Shown one piece after another: positions 24,974 to 33,100 of a stretch of 64,000 nucleotides of DNA. This stretch comes from Liolophura sinensis (Eukaryota; Mollusca; Polyplacophora; Chitonida; Chitonidae), in contig NC_088306.1 of assembly GCF_032854445.1 (NCBI RefSeq), positions 19,379,764-19,443,763 of the forward strand, given 5' to 3'. Position 1 is the stretch's first letter, and each line of letters starts with the position of its first letter. Under the pieces are notes generated by a model. It had not been told where the DNA came from. It searched no databases and saw nothing but the letters and a program-made list of their open reading frames with translations. The position numbers and the translations under genes are program-made.

Positions 24974-26950
24974 TATTTAAGTTAGAACCAAACTCAAAAC
25001 ATACAAACTTTCACTTCTCATATCTTCAACCTTACCCAGCTGTCCACACAATAAAAGAGCAGTGTGAATATCTGAAAAGTGTACCCTACATTTCTTCTCA
25101 TTTCTAGGCCAGATATAAGTAGTGCTGAAAGCAAAAAAATTACATTTCTTTCTCAGCTTTTGGGGGAAAACATTAAAGATATGATACCAACATGAAAGAT
25201 ATGAATATGTTTGTCATTAGATGTACTAACCATGTACTAACCATGTGAAAAAAAAAAGAAACTAAATATTCCTGCTATAATTATATGTATACTGGGGTGG
25301 GGTGGGGTGGGGTGGGCTGGGGGAGTGAGGTGTGCCTGGATAAATATTCTGACTCAATAAGTTCAGTGAGCCATAACAAAGGGGCTGTGTTACAAATGAC
25401 ATGAATGTTTTAAATTTGCAATGTCATGTTTACTGTTCAGTATTATATGCTATACTCTGTTTCAGTAGTTTTCAGGTGCCCTATTTCTTTGACTGATCAC
25501 ACGCCATGGATATTGATGAGAGAATAGAATAATTAAACTAAATAAGGTACTGTGAAGTCTCAAAAATGATGATGAAATCAGATAATAACCAGCTTATATA
25601 CATGCAGGCTGAATGGCTGATGTTCCTGCTGGTTTTACCGACAAAAATGAGTTTTATCAGCGAGGCAAATCAGCTAAAATGGATATCATTAGAGTCAGTT
25701 ATCCAGCAAACACAAAAAGGTTATCGCAATTCTACTGAAATGTAATAAACAAGATACATGTACATATTTTTTGAGAATTTTAGTGAGCTTTTCGCACATG
25801 GCGAATATTTATCTCATCACGCCAATATTGGGTATTGCTCTTAATGTAACGTCACAGTCAGGGTTATTTTTCCATGCAAGGTCAGCAAAAATGTCACATC
25901 ACTTGAATCATAACAGATGCACTCCGCTGGTGTCATTATGTTTGTGATGAAGCTCTGAATGCAAAATTGCAAAATTCAAATTCAAATTCGTCAATGGTGG
26001 TATTATTTCTATGGTAATCTTCAAAGCAACCCATTTTGCTGCCTGCCTTCTTATTTGATAAGAGCAGGTCACTGACTCATATTTTGGAGCCAACAAAACT
26101 GTGCCAAACATCATGATCAGAGCAATGTCAGACTAATGGAGATGAGAGAGATTTTCTACATGCCTGAAACACACTGTATGTGCAAGAAATGTCACTGTAG
26201 GTATGTGGTACACATAACATCTATATTCATTCTCATTTCTTTTCTTTTTTCTTTTCTTGTTTTGGAATATTTTGCTCAAGACTAGTTTACTATTTATTAA
26301 CAAGAATTCTATAACCCTCAAAGTTTTGGTATTACATAGCCTACATGTACAAAGAAGACAATCAAGACTAAATCTCACATTTAACACTCTTTGGTGCGCG
26401 CATGCAAAACGTTTTAGGCTATGCCTTCTGTCTAAAATAACAACCCGTCCACCCAACTGCCTATAAAACTGCCGCTATACACCCATAGCAGAAGCATTAT
26501 TTCTTTAATAATATTAACCCTGCTAAAATTAAAAATGTTTGCAAGGTTAATGGAGAATACTTTATATTACTATCACTAGCAGACTAGCCATTATTATGTT
26601 TCAAAACAAAATTTTATACTCTACACTGCATCTTAAAATTACCAAGGTCAAACGCTATGCTTGAACTACCCCCCGACTTCATGCTAACCGTAAAATAGCA
26701 ACTTGCAAGCCTATCGTGTTGTCATTTGACATTCACCGGTCAACTCATTCTTCCAGTCCCACGACACATATTTTCGAAACACCCAGTGAAGAATTTCCTT
26801 CTGCACATTTTATGACTTTCTCGCTGCACTAGGTCAAGGTTAGGGCAAAAGAGCTATGCAACAGACATCGACAGTTAATGATTATGCATGCCAGTACTTT
26901 ACATCGAACTTTTCAAGTAGCTGAGCTCTCTCACCTTTTTCGTCTGCCAT
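10134..26950 (-). CDS. MPI: Mannose-6-phosphate isomerase gene, 8 coding exons
   Basis: Type I phosphomannose isomerase (cupin fold, Zn-dependent) interconverts fructose-6-phosphate and mannose-6-phosphate in the cytosol, feeding GDP-mannose and glycosylation. The joined exons give about 429 residues; the human enzyme has 423. Expected metal ligands are visible as Gln110 and His112 in SIQTHPNK, Glu137 in [10 protein letters not shown] and His277 in NLPHAYLSG. The catalytic arginine is in VIRAGLT (about Arg296). Other family motifs are [33 protein letters not shown] and ECMACSDN. Coding exons in order: 26950-26936, 24698-24571, 19508-19308, 16885-16744, 14618-14433, 13623-13450, 11927-11719, 10367-10134. 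Oddities are amplified splice sites around exons 5 and 6, a GC donor after exon 3, and a phase mismatch between exons 1 and 2. Identification is secure; exact ends of exons 1 and 5 are less so. Confidence 0.95.
10401..10568. mobile_element. MITE, reversed and truncated copy
   Basis: Starts TA-ATTCTTCAAC, then runs through the complement of the family interior (GCAAGGTGTTTATGCAAGCA, TTGTGAAGCCCTGAA, CTCCAAAATCAAATTC). The distal inverted repeat is lost near 10568. It sits just upstream, in MPI sense, of the last exon's acceptor. Confidence 0.75.
11128..11412 (+). mobile_element. SINE family A, near full length
   Basis: Head GGGCTTCGTGGCCAAGGC, box B TTCAAGTTCAAGTCC, central CCATAATGCTGGCC, tail GTAAAACACCAATCAAATAAA with extended AAAT repeats. 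It lies in the last MPI intron, antisense to the gene. Confidence 0.88.
11482..11662 (+). mobile_element. SINE family A, head missing
   Basis: Begins at GGGCCTCGTGCTGGCTTCC and runs through CCATAATGCTGGCCGCC to AACACCAACCAATAAA. It is 5'-truncated and lies about 60 bp upstream of MPI exon 7's donor side. Confidence 0.82.
11719..11927 (-). CDS. MPI: MPI exon 7
   Basis: Encodes (N)[17 protein letters not shown] through [16 protein letters not shown]. Contains the ECMACSDN block and the RAGLT catalytic-arginine motif. The acceptor is TATTTGCAG; the donor CAG/GTAAGG ends in phase 0. Length 209 nt fits both neighbours' phases. Confidence 0.95.
12005..12215. repeat. 28-bp tandem repeat in MPI intron
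   Basis: Eight copies of a 28-bp unit (AATCCATGAGACGCGGCAG then TTAAATGAT), with GAGAC starts at 12011, 12039, 12067, 12095, 12120, 12148, 12176 and 12204; one unit is 25 bp. Alternate copies share CATGAGAC(G/T)CGG versus CACGAGA(C/T)GTGG, suggesting amplification as a dimer. Confidence 0.9.
12865..12945 (+). mobile_element. tRNA-like SINE head or tRNA pseudogene
   Basis: TTTAGCTCAGTTGGTGGAGA resembles a tRNA A box and D arm. GTGTCTGAATTCTGG 55 bp on is a degenerate B box. No intact cloverleaf or anticodon stem could be drawn, so a functional tRNA is unlikely. Confidence 0.4.
13068..13465 (-). repeat. Tandem copies of MPI exon 6 / 5' splice site
   Basis: Units of 124-134 bp carry the last ~28 nt of MPI exon 6, its donor, and about 100 nt of intron. 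Donor GT pairs (minus strand, followed by AAGTCAGG) are at 13449-13448 (the real exon), 13315-13314 and 13191-13190. A further exon-end copy at 13068-13090 has lost its donor. Shared intronic text includes GTGAGAACCATGTGTCCTTC on the plus strand. Confidence 0.88.
13450..13623 (-). CDS. MPI: MPI exon 6
   Basis: Encodes [17 protein letters not shown], then [16 protein letters not shown] and [11 protein letters not shown]. His277 in NLPHAYL is the expected third-block metal ligand. Acceptor TTTTAACAG; donor GGCA/GTAAGT; phases 1 in and 1 out. The exon end and donor are repeated twice more in the following intron. Confidence 0.93.
14062..14297 (-). mobile_element. SINE family A in MPI intron
   Basis: Minus-orientation copy with tail GATGTTTTACGCCGTGCTCA, central AACCGAGTATAGCCCAGG and head GAGAGGCTCCTGGGTCATTG. 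It is diverged, has a shortened central part, and ends about 135 nt downstream (MPI sense) of exon 5. Confidence 0.8.
14433..14618 (-). CDS. MPI: MPI exon 5
   Basis: Encodes (T)[18 protein letters not shown] through KLVGKVQQI(E), the helical domain segment. The acceptor is TTATATTGCAG and joins in phase 1 to exon 4. The donor chosen is ATCG/GTGAAT at 14432-14431. It is the only one found giving a phase that joins to exon 6 without a stop and a length near the family's; AGTT/GTAAAG near 14330 would create a stop at the junction. Its first 48 nt are amplified upstream. Confidence 0.85.
14571..15262 (-). repeat. 90-bp tandem array of MPI exon 5 acceptor
   Basis: The unit is 48 nt of exon 5 start plus 42 nt of preceding intron. 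Near-perfect period of 90 is shown by TCAACCATCA at 14651, 14741, 14831 and 14921. Minus-strand acceptor AGs are at 14620-14619 (used), 14710-14709, 14800-14799, 14890-14889 and 14980-14979. Decayed copies are at 15068-15067, 15158-15157 (TTACAG) and 15242-15241. Each unit repeats TTATGACTTATATTGCAG, so carries its own possible branch point. Reading through a distal copy meets TGA after CTGATGGTTGAGTTT. Confidence 0.93.
15275..15760. repeat. Local duplication, copy 1 (with 15935-16620)
   Basis: Shared landmarks in order are TTTCAAATTCTGTGTGAATT, then (after a SINE in each copy) GACTTTCAGAAG-like text, TTGATGCCAACACTT, TCTGATAAAGAATTAAT and GCAAAATATGTCACT. The counterparts lie about 650-840 bp downstream. 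The SINE in each copy sits at a different site. Confidence 0.75.
15337..15579 (-). mobile_element. SINE family A with TSD
   Basis: Full-structure copy from TTTATTTGATTGGTGTTTTA to the head's CGGCCATGCAGGCCCC. It is flanked by TTTGGTATGT at 15327-15336 and 15580-15589. Mildly diverged. Confidence 0.92.
15784..15930 (-). repeat. Decoy copy of MPI exon 3 start
   Basis: Matches 19455-19597: about 58 nt of exon 3 plus the upstream intron. The minus strand reads TTTTAG then codons for [17 protein letters not shown], against [17 protein letters not shown] in the real exon, and then diverges. It lies in the intron between exons 4 and 5, with an apparently intact acceptor but no matching donor. Confidence 0.88.
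15935..16620. repeat. Local duplication, copy 2 (with 15275-15760)
   Basis: Contains TTTCAAATTCTGTGTGAATT near 15943, TTGATGCCAACACTT near 16484, TTTTTCTGATAAAAAAATAA near 16519 and CAGCAAAATGTGCCACTGG near 16602. All match copy 1 in order with small indels, plus a longer poly-A run at about 16554-16571. Confidence 0.75.
16006..16274 (-). mobile_element. SINE family A with TSD
   Basis: Complete copy: tail, central domain (CGGCGGCCAGCATTATGGTG, ACCGGGCACAGCCCGGGG), box B and A region (GCGCTAACCGACTGAGCCAC). It is flanked by ATATGGCAACAGAT at 15992-16005 and 16275-16288. One of the least diverged copies here. Confidence 0.95.
16744..16885 (-). CDS. MPI: MPI exon 4
   Basis: Encodes [20 protein letters not shown], then [20 protein letters not shown] and QVANFLE(T). 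Glu137 in NHKPE is a metal ligand. Acceptor CTACTGTTCCAG (phase 0); donor GGAAA/GTAAGT (phase 1). Confidence 0.95.
18609..18878 (-). mobile_element. SINE family A with TSD
   Basis: Complete copy flanked by CAGACCAGACAT at 18597-18608 and 18879-18890. It lies in MPI intron 3, in the same orientation as the gene. Confidence 0.95.
18960..19255 (-). mobile_element. SINE family B, diverged
   Basis: Reverse copy: TTTTATATCATACTTAACGA (tail), ACTATGTCTTCTTATGGCAA, CACTCAGTCATATAATATGG and a head CCAGGATTGATCCCAGGCC. It ends about 50 nt downstream, in MPI sense, of exon 3's donors. Confidence 0.7.
19308..19508 (-). CDS. MPI: MPI exon 3, probable GC donor
   Basis: Encodes [20 protein letters not shown] through [20 protein letters not shown], holding Gln110 and His112 of the metal site. 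Acceptor TTGTTTCAG; 67 whole codons. The best family alignment ends the exon at AATAAG followed by GCAAGT (a GC-AG intron). A GT donor 18 nt on (TACAAG/GTAAAT, exon end 19290) would insert ASITYK. Confidence 0.92.
20227..20386 (-). mobile_element. SINE family A, 5'-truncated
   Basis: Tail and central domain (ACGACGGCGGCCAGCATTAT, GGCAGACCTTCCCACTTA), then unrelated sequence. The tRNA-like head is absent. Lies in MPI intron 2. Confidence 0.88.
20796..21004 (-). mobile_element. SINE family A with internal deletion
   Basis: Tail and central part run to GGGCAGAGCCAGGAGGAGAT, then jump to ACGACCGGAGAGGAAGTCAG and the head (GAGAGGCTTCTGGGTCATTA). About 50 nt is deleted. Confidence 0.88.
21058..23085. 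repeat. 119-bp minisatellite in MPI intron 2
   Basis: About 17 units of 119-120 bp: ACATCTCCACTGAGAACTAC, then CCCCAGTGAGAAATG, CTCCACTGAGAAGCTCTAC and ATCTCTAGTGAGATTTACC, ending CACATACTGAAAACT. Each unit is built from five or so degenerate copies of a shorter CTCCACTGAGAACTACAT-like motif. Units at 21762, 21881 and 22001 show the period. The first ~480 bp carries a different, larger repeated block (CCACAGGAGGAACTAT near 21167 and 21480). Confidence 0.93.
23130..23313. mobile_element. MITE copy
   Basis: ATTTCTCAACCTTTTCACA at the left and GGTTAAAGAAT followed by TA at the right. Interior CATTTGATTTTGGAGACA and GGGCTTCACAAAAAGCATAA. About 25 bp internally deleted relative to 9456-9664. Confidence 0.8.
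23314..24570. other. MPI intron 2 remainder
   Basis: Unique AT-rich intron sequence between the MITE and exon 2. No further repeat, RNA or exon recognised. Confidence 0.5.
24571..24698 (-). CDS. MPI: MPI exon 2
   Basis: Encodes (V)[16 protein letters not shown] through CTPYAE. The SVQKYAWGK block is the family's N-terminal signature. Acceptor ACATTGACAG, donor GCAGAG/GTATGG (phase 0). Its 128 nt need one base from exon 1, which the apparent exon 1 donor does not supply. Confidence 0.93.
24923..24970. repeat. (TA)n microsatellite
   Basis: A nearly uninterrupted TA run of about 48 bp in MPI intron 1. Confidence 0.95.
25294..25321 (+). repeat. G-quadruplex-like G-runs
   Basis: Five successive G3-G4 runs separated by single T, plus a further GGGGG after C. 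This matches a strong G4 motif on the plus strand, in MPI intron 1. Confidence 0.85.
26936..26950 (-). CDS. MPI: MPI exon 1 (tentative)
   Basis: ATGGCAGACGAAAAG then GTGAGAG: a five-residue start, MADEK. The length and position fit the family (five residues before the VF of exon 2). However, splicing at AAG/GTGAGA gives phase 0, whereas exon 2 needs phase 1. A one-base assembly error, a variant, or an unseen exon could explain this. Confidence 0.65.
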
Positions 26951-29900
26951 GCTGATCGTCCGGGTTAAAATTGACGTGCACAGCTACTCCACTTGCCACA
27001 GCTTCGTACAAAATTGTTAGTTATCCAGCGATACAACAACTAGCGGCCAAGTTCTTTTATGAAATCCATTGATTAATAAATCTGATTCTTTGTATAATTT
27101 TTACATTAGTTTTGAACAGAACTGTATAAAATACGAAATGCGGCTGTATAATAACAGGATCTCTACCAGAGTCACGTTTTCGAGGTTTGTATAATTTACG
27201 TACAAATGTCGCATGATTCCGATGAACATTTCAGCAAATATATGTGGTTTGTTTTGTGAAACAGTTGTCTGAAGTCTTTATAAGTTGTATCAGAGTATTT
27301 CATTCGTTTAGTTAATCGACAAATCACAATAAAGATCGTGCCTAAGAGCGTACAACAACAACAACAAAAATGTTGCTCTTATCTGGATGGACTCACTGTG
27401 CTATTTTAATACTCTGACATTCATCTTAACACTGAGTGGGAGTTGTAAAGATTAGGGTCATAGGGAATTTTAAACTTCAGGGTGGTGTCACCTGGTAAAG
27501 TGACGTCAATTCATTCAAGAAGCGACTTTTCACAATAAACATCTGAGAAGGAGCTCACTGACTAACAAAAGGGTCACCCTAGCTCTTGAAATCGGTTGGC
27601 CATGCTACCAGCTTATAACTTCCACATTAAACGCTCTGAACCATTACATTCACTAACTCAGTTGTGTCCTCTGCGCTGTCTTCAAAGTGCCAACGCTGTA
27701 TGCCACAAAAAGAGGTTTGCCATGATATTAAAGTAATTCTGAATTCATATCACCTCATTATGTGGGAATATTAAAGACCATAATATCGCAAATAACACAA
27801 ATGTATCGACGCACCCACTTGCACAGCATCAGAACTTTGCAAGCTGCCATTTTCAAATCGTGACTCGATAGCTAGAGTGGACTTGCCTGCTCTTCCCAGA
27901 GTAAGACCATCTTTTTTCACAATATAATTGATTATAGTTCATTTCTGTTCATTATTAACACACAAAGTTAAGACTCCCAAATAATCTGTCGATCGCCATT
28001 TAGATGGTGTATATCTCGTTGGTTTCAATCAAATCGTGCCACAAGTTTATCTTTTTCCGAATGATGGCGAGTGCGGGCGACTCAAAATTGAACATGGCGG
28101 GTAGCAAAGTTTGACTTGCTGCCGATCTAACAGATACATTTGTGCTAATTGTGACGTTATGGTCTTTATTATTCACCAATAACTAAATGATATGAAGTAA
28201 GACTTACTGAAGGATTACAGAAACTTGTTTTTACGTGGAAGGACCTAGTTCTATGTTAGTAAACGGAAGAGCACAGATCTGTATTTCTGAAAGTTAAGCT
28301 TGTGCTTCTATGAAAATGAATGAATGATCTCAGATCTAGACTCACCCTAGTCTTTACGACTGCTGGGTAATGTTTACGTGCTGATTCTTATGTCATTTTT
28401 TCCCCCCACGCTCATGTGCTTTTACTAATTTTTCATTGGTTAAAATTGAATGGGGAGATGTTCAATTTGCATACAAAGAAAAACAGCGTAAATTAACCTA
28501 GTTTCTTACACGTGTCACTGTCATATGAGGTTTTTGCACTGTATTATTCGCGGCTCATACATTTTTGAAAAGATTTACTCTGTTGTGAAATACTCTGGAT
28601 TCAAACTTCCATCAAACAGCATGTTGGGTTTATAGCCAGTTGCTTATACCACTTCACCAGCACTTGAGTTGTAGTGCTAGAACGTGGGTTTTGGCGTCTG
28701 TAAGACAGATAAACATGGTAACGGTCTCCTCCATATTTGGCCAGCCTCATTCAGGAAAGCACAATTGAATTGACGGAGGGAGTGACGTAGAATGTTTTAC
28801 ATATTAAAATATGACCATAGTCTTTACAACTGCCCACTGAGTCCATCAACGCTTCTTAAAAAAAACATGGCGTGGATTTCAAGCCGCCATCTCCTAACTT
28901 ATGGCAATCAAACACTCTTTCTCTCAGCAAATATGTGTAAATTTTCCAGTGGAATCCCTAATGCTATCCTCTTAATTTACTATCCTTGCTGAGTGAAGCC
29001 CTCAGCAGCATGGCAGGTCCCGTGTGAACATGTACATTTTTAGGTTTCAGGTGTTCGGAAAATGCTGAAGGAAGAATCTTTGAAATAGTATCCTGCTCTG
29101 GTTTGAACACTACAGGCCTACCACATGTATTTTGATTGTTAACATGAACACATTTGAACAGCAAAACATTATGTCAAGTGTGAAAGCCTAAAATAGATAT
29201 AAATGACGCTTTTGATTAAAAAAAAACAGCATGAGCTGGGCTTGAATGATAAGCAATTGCATTGGTGAGAGACGCATGGGCTATGGTGCTACGCTGGCAC
29301 CCTAACCACTAGGCCATGGAGGCTTCCAACAATGTTAGAATCCTGTTACCTATTTATATCAGTGAGGCAATTGTCACATCAGAATCTCTGAATAATGTAA
29401 ATAGAGAATGACAGCAAGCAGAACTGAGTCATGATTTTCTTCATGTCATTCTGTGAACCAGCAAGGTTAACTGGTGTTGCTAGCTCTCTCCTAAACATGG
29501 CATCTGAAATTAAATGTCATTGAAAGTGTATGTACATGTATGTCATGTTGGTGAGAGGCAAGTTGTCTACAGAGTAATACATGTAAGACTACACATGAGG
29601 ACTGAACAGTTTATTGCCACTAAGGCCTCGAAAACCAATGCAGCCAGGGAATCTCAAAATTTCACACATCTTGAGTGACCTAGAAACTGAAAGATAAACT
29701 CCTTATTGAATCTGCCTTATGTGGATCTTTTCTGAATCTGATTATTAAGACATTCTTTGATTCCTTGGTTCCCATTAGTTCTAGAGCATTAAAAATCAAA
29801 CAGGCAGGTTTGTCCTATAGAATAGCATATCTTCATATTAATCAGCCAGTTATCTCCCCTTTAATCTTTGATATCGTAGTCTACGCTACTGAGACTATGA

Positions 29901-30022
29901 TGTAGCCTCTGGCCTTGCATATTAGAAATGCGGGTTAGCTCAAACTTGCAGTGTCCATAGTAACTACTAAGGCACGTCACTTCTTATTTTGTCTCCAGCA
30001 GGTACTACCAAACTCTGGTAAG
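26951..30022. promoter_or_regulatory. Divergent MPI / ENOX intergenic region
   Basis: The start codons of MPI (minus) and ENOX (plus) face away from each other across about 3.07 kb. No TATA box stands out near the MPI start. Two ATGGCG elements, resembling YY1-type promoter motifs, lie at 28064-28069 and within AACATGGCGG at 28091-28100. A good 5' splice site (CCCAGA/GTAAGA) at 27900/27901 could end a non-coding ENOX first exon. All of this is inference; no transcript evidence is available. Confidence 0.45.
29230..29326 (-). mobile_element. SINE family A head fragment
   Basis: Only the tRNA-like head survives: CATGAGCTGGGCTTGAATGA, GCATTGGTGAGAG, and CTAACCACTAGGCCATGGAG. It is diverged. Confidence 0.75.
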
Positions 30023-30119
30023 ATGGATAGGCCATTGGAATTTAACATGGACAAGATGGGGCGGACAATTTCGCTGGCTGGTAATGGGAAAAAGCAGGAC
30101 CGTGCTCACCAAGCTCAAG
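30023..30119 (+). CDS. ENOX1/ENOX2-like: ENOX exon 1 (first recognised coding exon)
   Basis: Encodes MDRPLEFNMDKMGRTISL through DRAHQAQ. The exon is preceded by a CAGCAG double acceptor (ending at 29998 or 30001) and ends CAAG/GTAAAC in phase 1. Codons VLPNSGK upstream of the ATG are in frame, so an earlier start in an unseen exon is possible. Confidence 0.7.
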
Positions 30120-33100
30120 GTAAACACATGGTTTCAAACAGGTGGTAGTGTCCTTGAATTGTAGAGTTTTTTTTTTCCCTTGTTTACTTTAAATCATACA
30201 CATACATGTAAATGATGTAACTTTTTGACCATAGCAGACTATGGTACTCATTCTGCCTGATTCTGAATTCCATGCATCGCGGCACTCCTGTTTCCTTTAC
30301 CATGATCATGAAATTAACCAACAGTCACTGCATAACTGAAATATTCTAAAGAACAAATTTTATAAATCAGTCCAGCACTGAGAGACTAGAGCAAGGAAAC
30401 AAGACTAGTTGGTCTGGTGTCAGTAGAATGTGGCTTGGTGGGGTATCATGTTTGGTGTCTTCGGCATGATACCTCAGTGGCAGCAGCACTTTGATGGCAT
30501 GGACTTGCCCTATCACAAGCAGACATGGTACATGTACACACACCTAATGACTCATCGTCATATGACTGAAAGATTGTTAAGTATGACATAAAACCCCAAG
30601 CATACATAAATGCCAGCGGCTGGTTTCATGAAGCTGACTTAGCTAAGTAAGCCCTTTACTACCATGGCAACATATATTGTACAGATATAAAGTGTTCATG
30701 GCTAAGGGCAACTTAACACAAAGTAAGCTTCATGAAACTGTACCCAGTCAGTGAGTCTAATAATGTGGCGTATAATGTATGTATGTATGTATGCGTACTT
30801 TAATTAAATTTAATTCCTCAAACTTTTTGCTGTTGAAAGAGCAACTTTCAGTGCAATTTATGTTTGTTGTTAATTTGATTTTGGAGGCAAAGCTACATTG
30901 GTTGTATTGGTAAATTTCAAGGCTTAAAAGAAAGATCAGTTTTATCAGTCTACACAGAATGATGCTCTTAGAATTTGCTTGAATAAACACCTTGCAAACA
31001 TGCGAATATGTTGAAGAATTACAGTAATATTCTTTTACTGACAGATGTCTCCACCTCCAGCGATATTCACCAATCACACATGTCAGGTGGGGACGGAATG
31101 ATGCAGCCGCAGATGATGGGCATGATGGGTGGGCCAATGGGAAGCGGACCCATGGGGCCTATGGCTGGACCTATGGGAAGTGGGCCTATGGGGGGAATGG
31201 GCTACCCTGGAGCAATGAATATGATGACCCCAGACCCCAGCATGATGATGATGGGGCCTATGGGAGGAATGGGGTTCAACCAGGTAATTTGTGAAAAGCT
31301 GGTTTAACTTGCAAAAAAAAATAAAATGTTTTTATAAAGCCATCACGTTTTCACGGCTAGTTAAGCTGCCTAGTTTTAACTCACTTCTCTGTTAAAATTT
31401 TCATATTTATCAGCCACTCATAGTGGAAGAAATTTTGTGACACATTTGATGACATGTGCCTAGTGTTCCTGTGTAACCTATTTGAGAGCTTTCTTGAGGA
31501 CATCTCACCTGACAAACTGTAGTTTTCCTTGAATTCACAAACCTCTTATCTTCTCACCAGTTTCAGTCCAGTATCTACAGACTCATTTGCCAGGTACTCG
31601 GAATGGTTCACTATATTATCACTCGTCTTGGCTATAACTGCTTTCCACATTAAAACCAAATGGATGCCATATTATGCAAAAAGCCTTAAACATATTGATA
31701 ATTGCAACATAAAACAGGAATGAAATAGTTACACAAATAAAGACAAAACGTAGGCAAAGATTAATGCATATATTATTATTGTGTATGTGGGAAGGTCTGG
31801 CAGCAACCTGCGGATGGTAGTGGGCTTCCCCCGGGCTCTGCCCGGTTTACCCCACCATAATGCTGGTCGCCGTCGTATAAGTGAAATATTCTTGAGTATG
31901 GCGTAAAACACCAATCAAATAAATAAAATGTATTATTATTATTGTTGTTGTTGTTGTAGTTTGGTGGATACATGGGGCCTATGGGCCAGGGTGTGGATTG
32001 TCCCCCAGAGTTTATCCGTAAGGATGTGATCGAACTAAAGTTTGGGGTCCTGTATCCGCCACCACCAGGTAAATTGTGGTTTTGCTTCTGCATATAGTAA
32101 TGCCGTTTCACTGCACAGAATTATTACACAGGCTTCCCCCTGGGATAAAACTTGCATTGCTGTAAGGTATTTACCTTTTTTAAAAAGCCTTGCGCTAAAG
32201 ATTACAAGCTCTTGATCTGCTGAGTTCTTGGGGTTACGCAGACAAGCCTGACTACTGTCCTACAAGGAAAATGTATGGATAGATGTCGTAAAACGTGACT
32301 GAAATACAGGGATGTTTGTTAGTTGATAAGTTGATTGTTAACTCGATGATTCCATAGTGAGCAGATTTTGCTTCAGAAGACAGTCTGACTGTGTAGATTG
32401 TGGGGATTGTGTAGATCACTAAGACATTTCCCCATGTGCCTCTCCCCTAAGTTTGTCGTAATGCTGCGTTTTATATGGCCATACATGCATCTGTAACTTG
32501 TTTCAGCCGCAGCTCTGCGAGTACGGGAAAAGGTCTGCCAGCAGCATGTGGATGGTCGTGTGCTTCACCAGGTCTCTGCCTGGTTTCCTCCCACCATAAT
32601 GCTTGCTGCCGTCATTTAAGTGAAATATTCTTTAGTGCGGTGTAAAACATCAATCAAATAAATTAATAAATAAAAGTTTCAGCTGTGGCTTTAAGTTGCC
32701 ATGTTGGTCCCTGGTTTACTCCTTTCGTTGTACTAAAAATAATGTTAAAAATGACTTTTAACCCAAAGCACCCATAAAATCCAGCAGGAAATAAATTGAT
32801 AAATGTACAAGCCATGTGTACTTCATGCTACACGAATCTCTGTCACATTTGTTTAGGAGCGCCACCTAGAAGCAGACGAGAGAAACCACCAGGATGTCGG
32901 ACTATTTTTGTAGGAAGCCTACCCGAGGGAGTTACCGAAGAAAATATTTACGAAATCTTTGAGCGCTTTGGAAACATTCTGTCAGTACGGCTGAACAAAA
33001 ACAACTATTGTCACATACGATACGAGTTCGAGGACTCCGTAGAAATGGCTCTTCTTCTCTCAGGTAAGACTAACTTACCTAGTTACCTGTGGGTACATTT

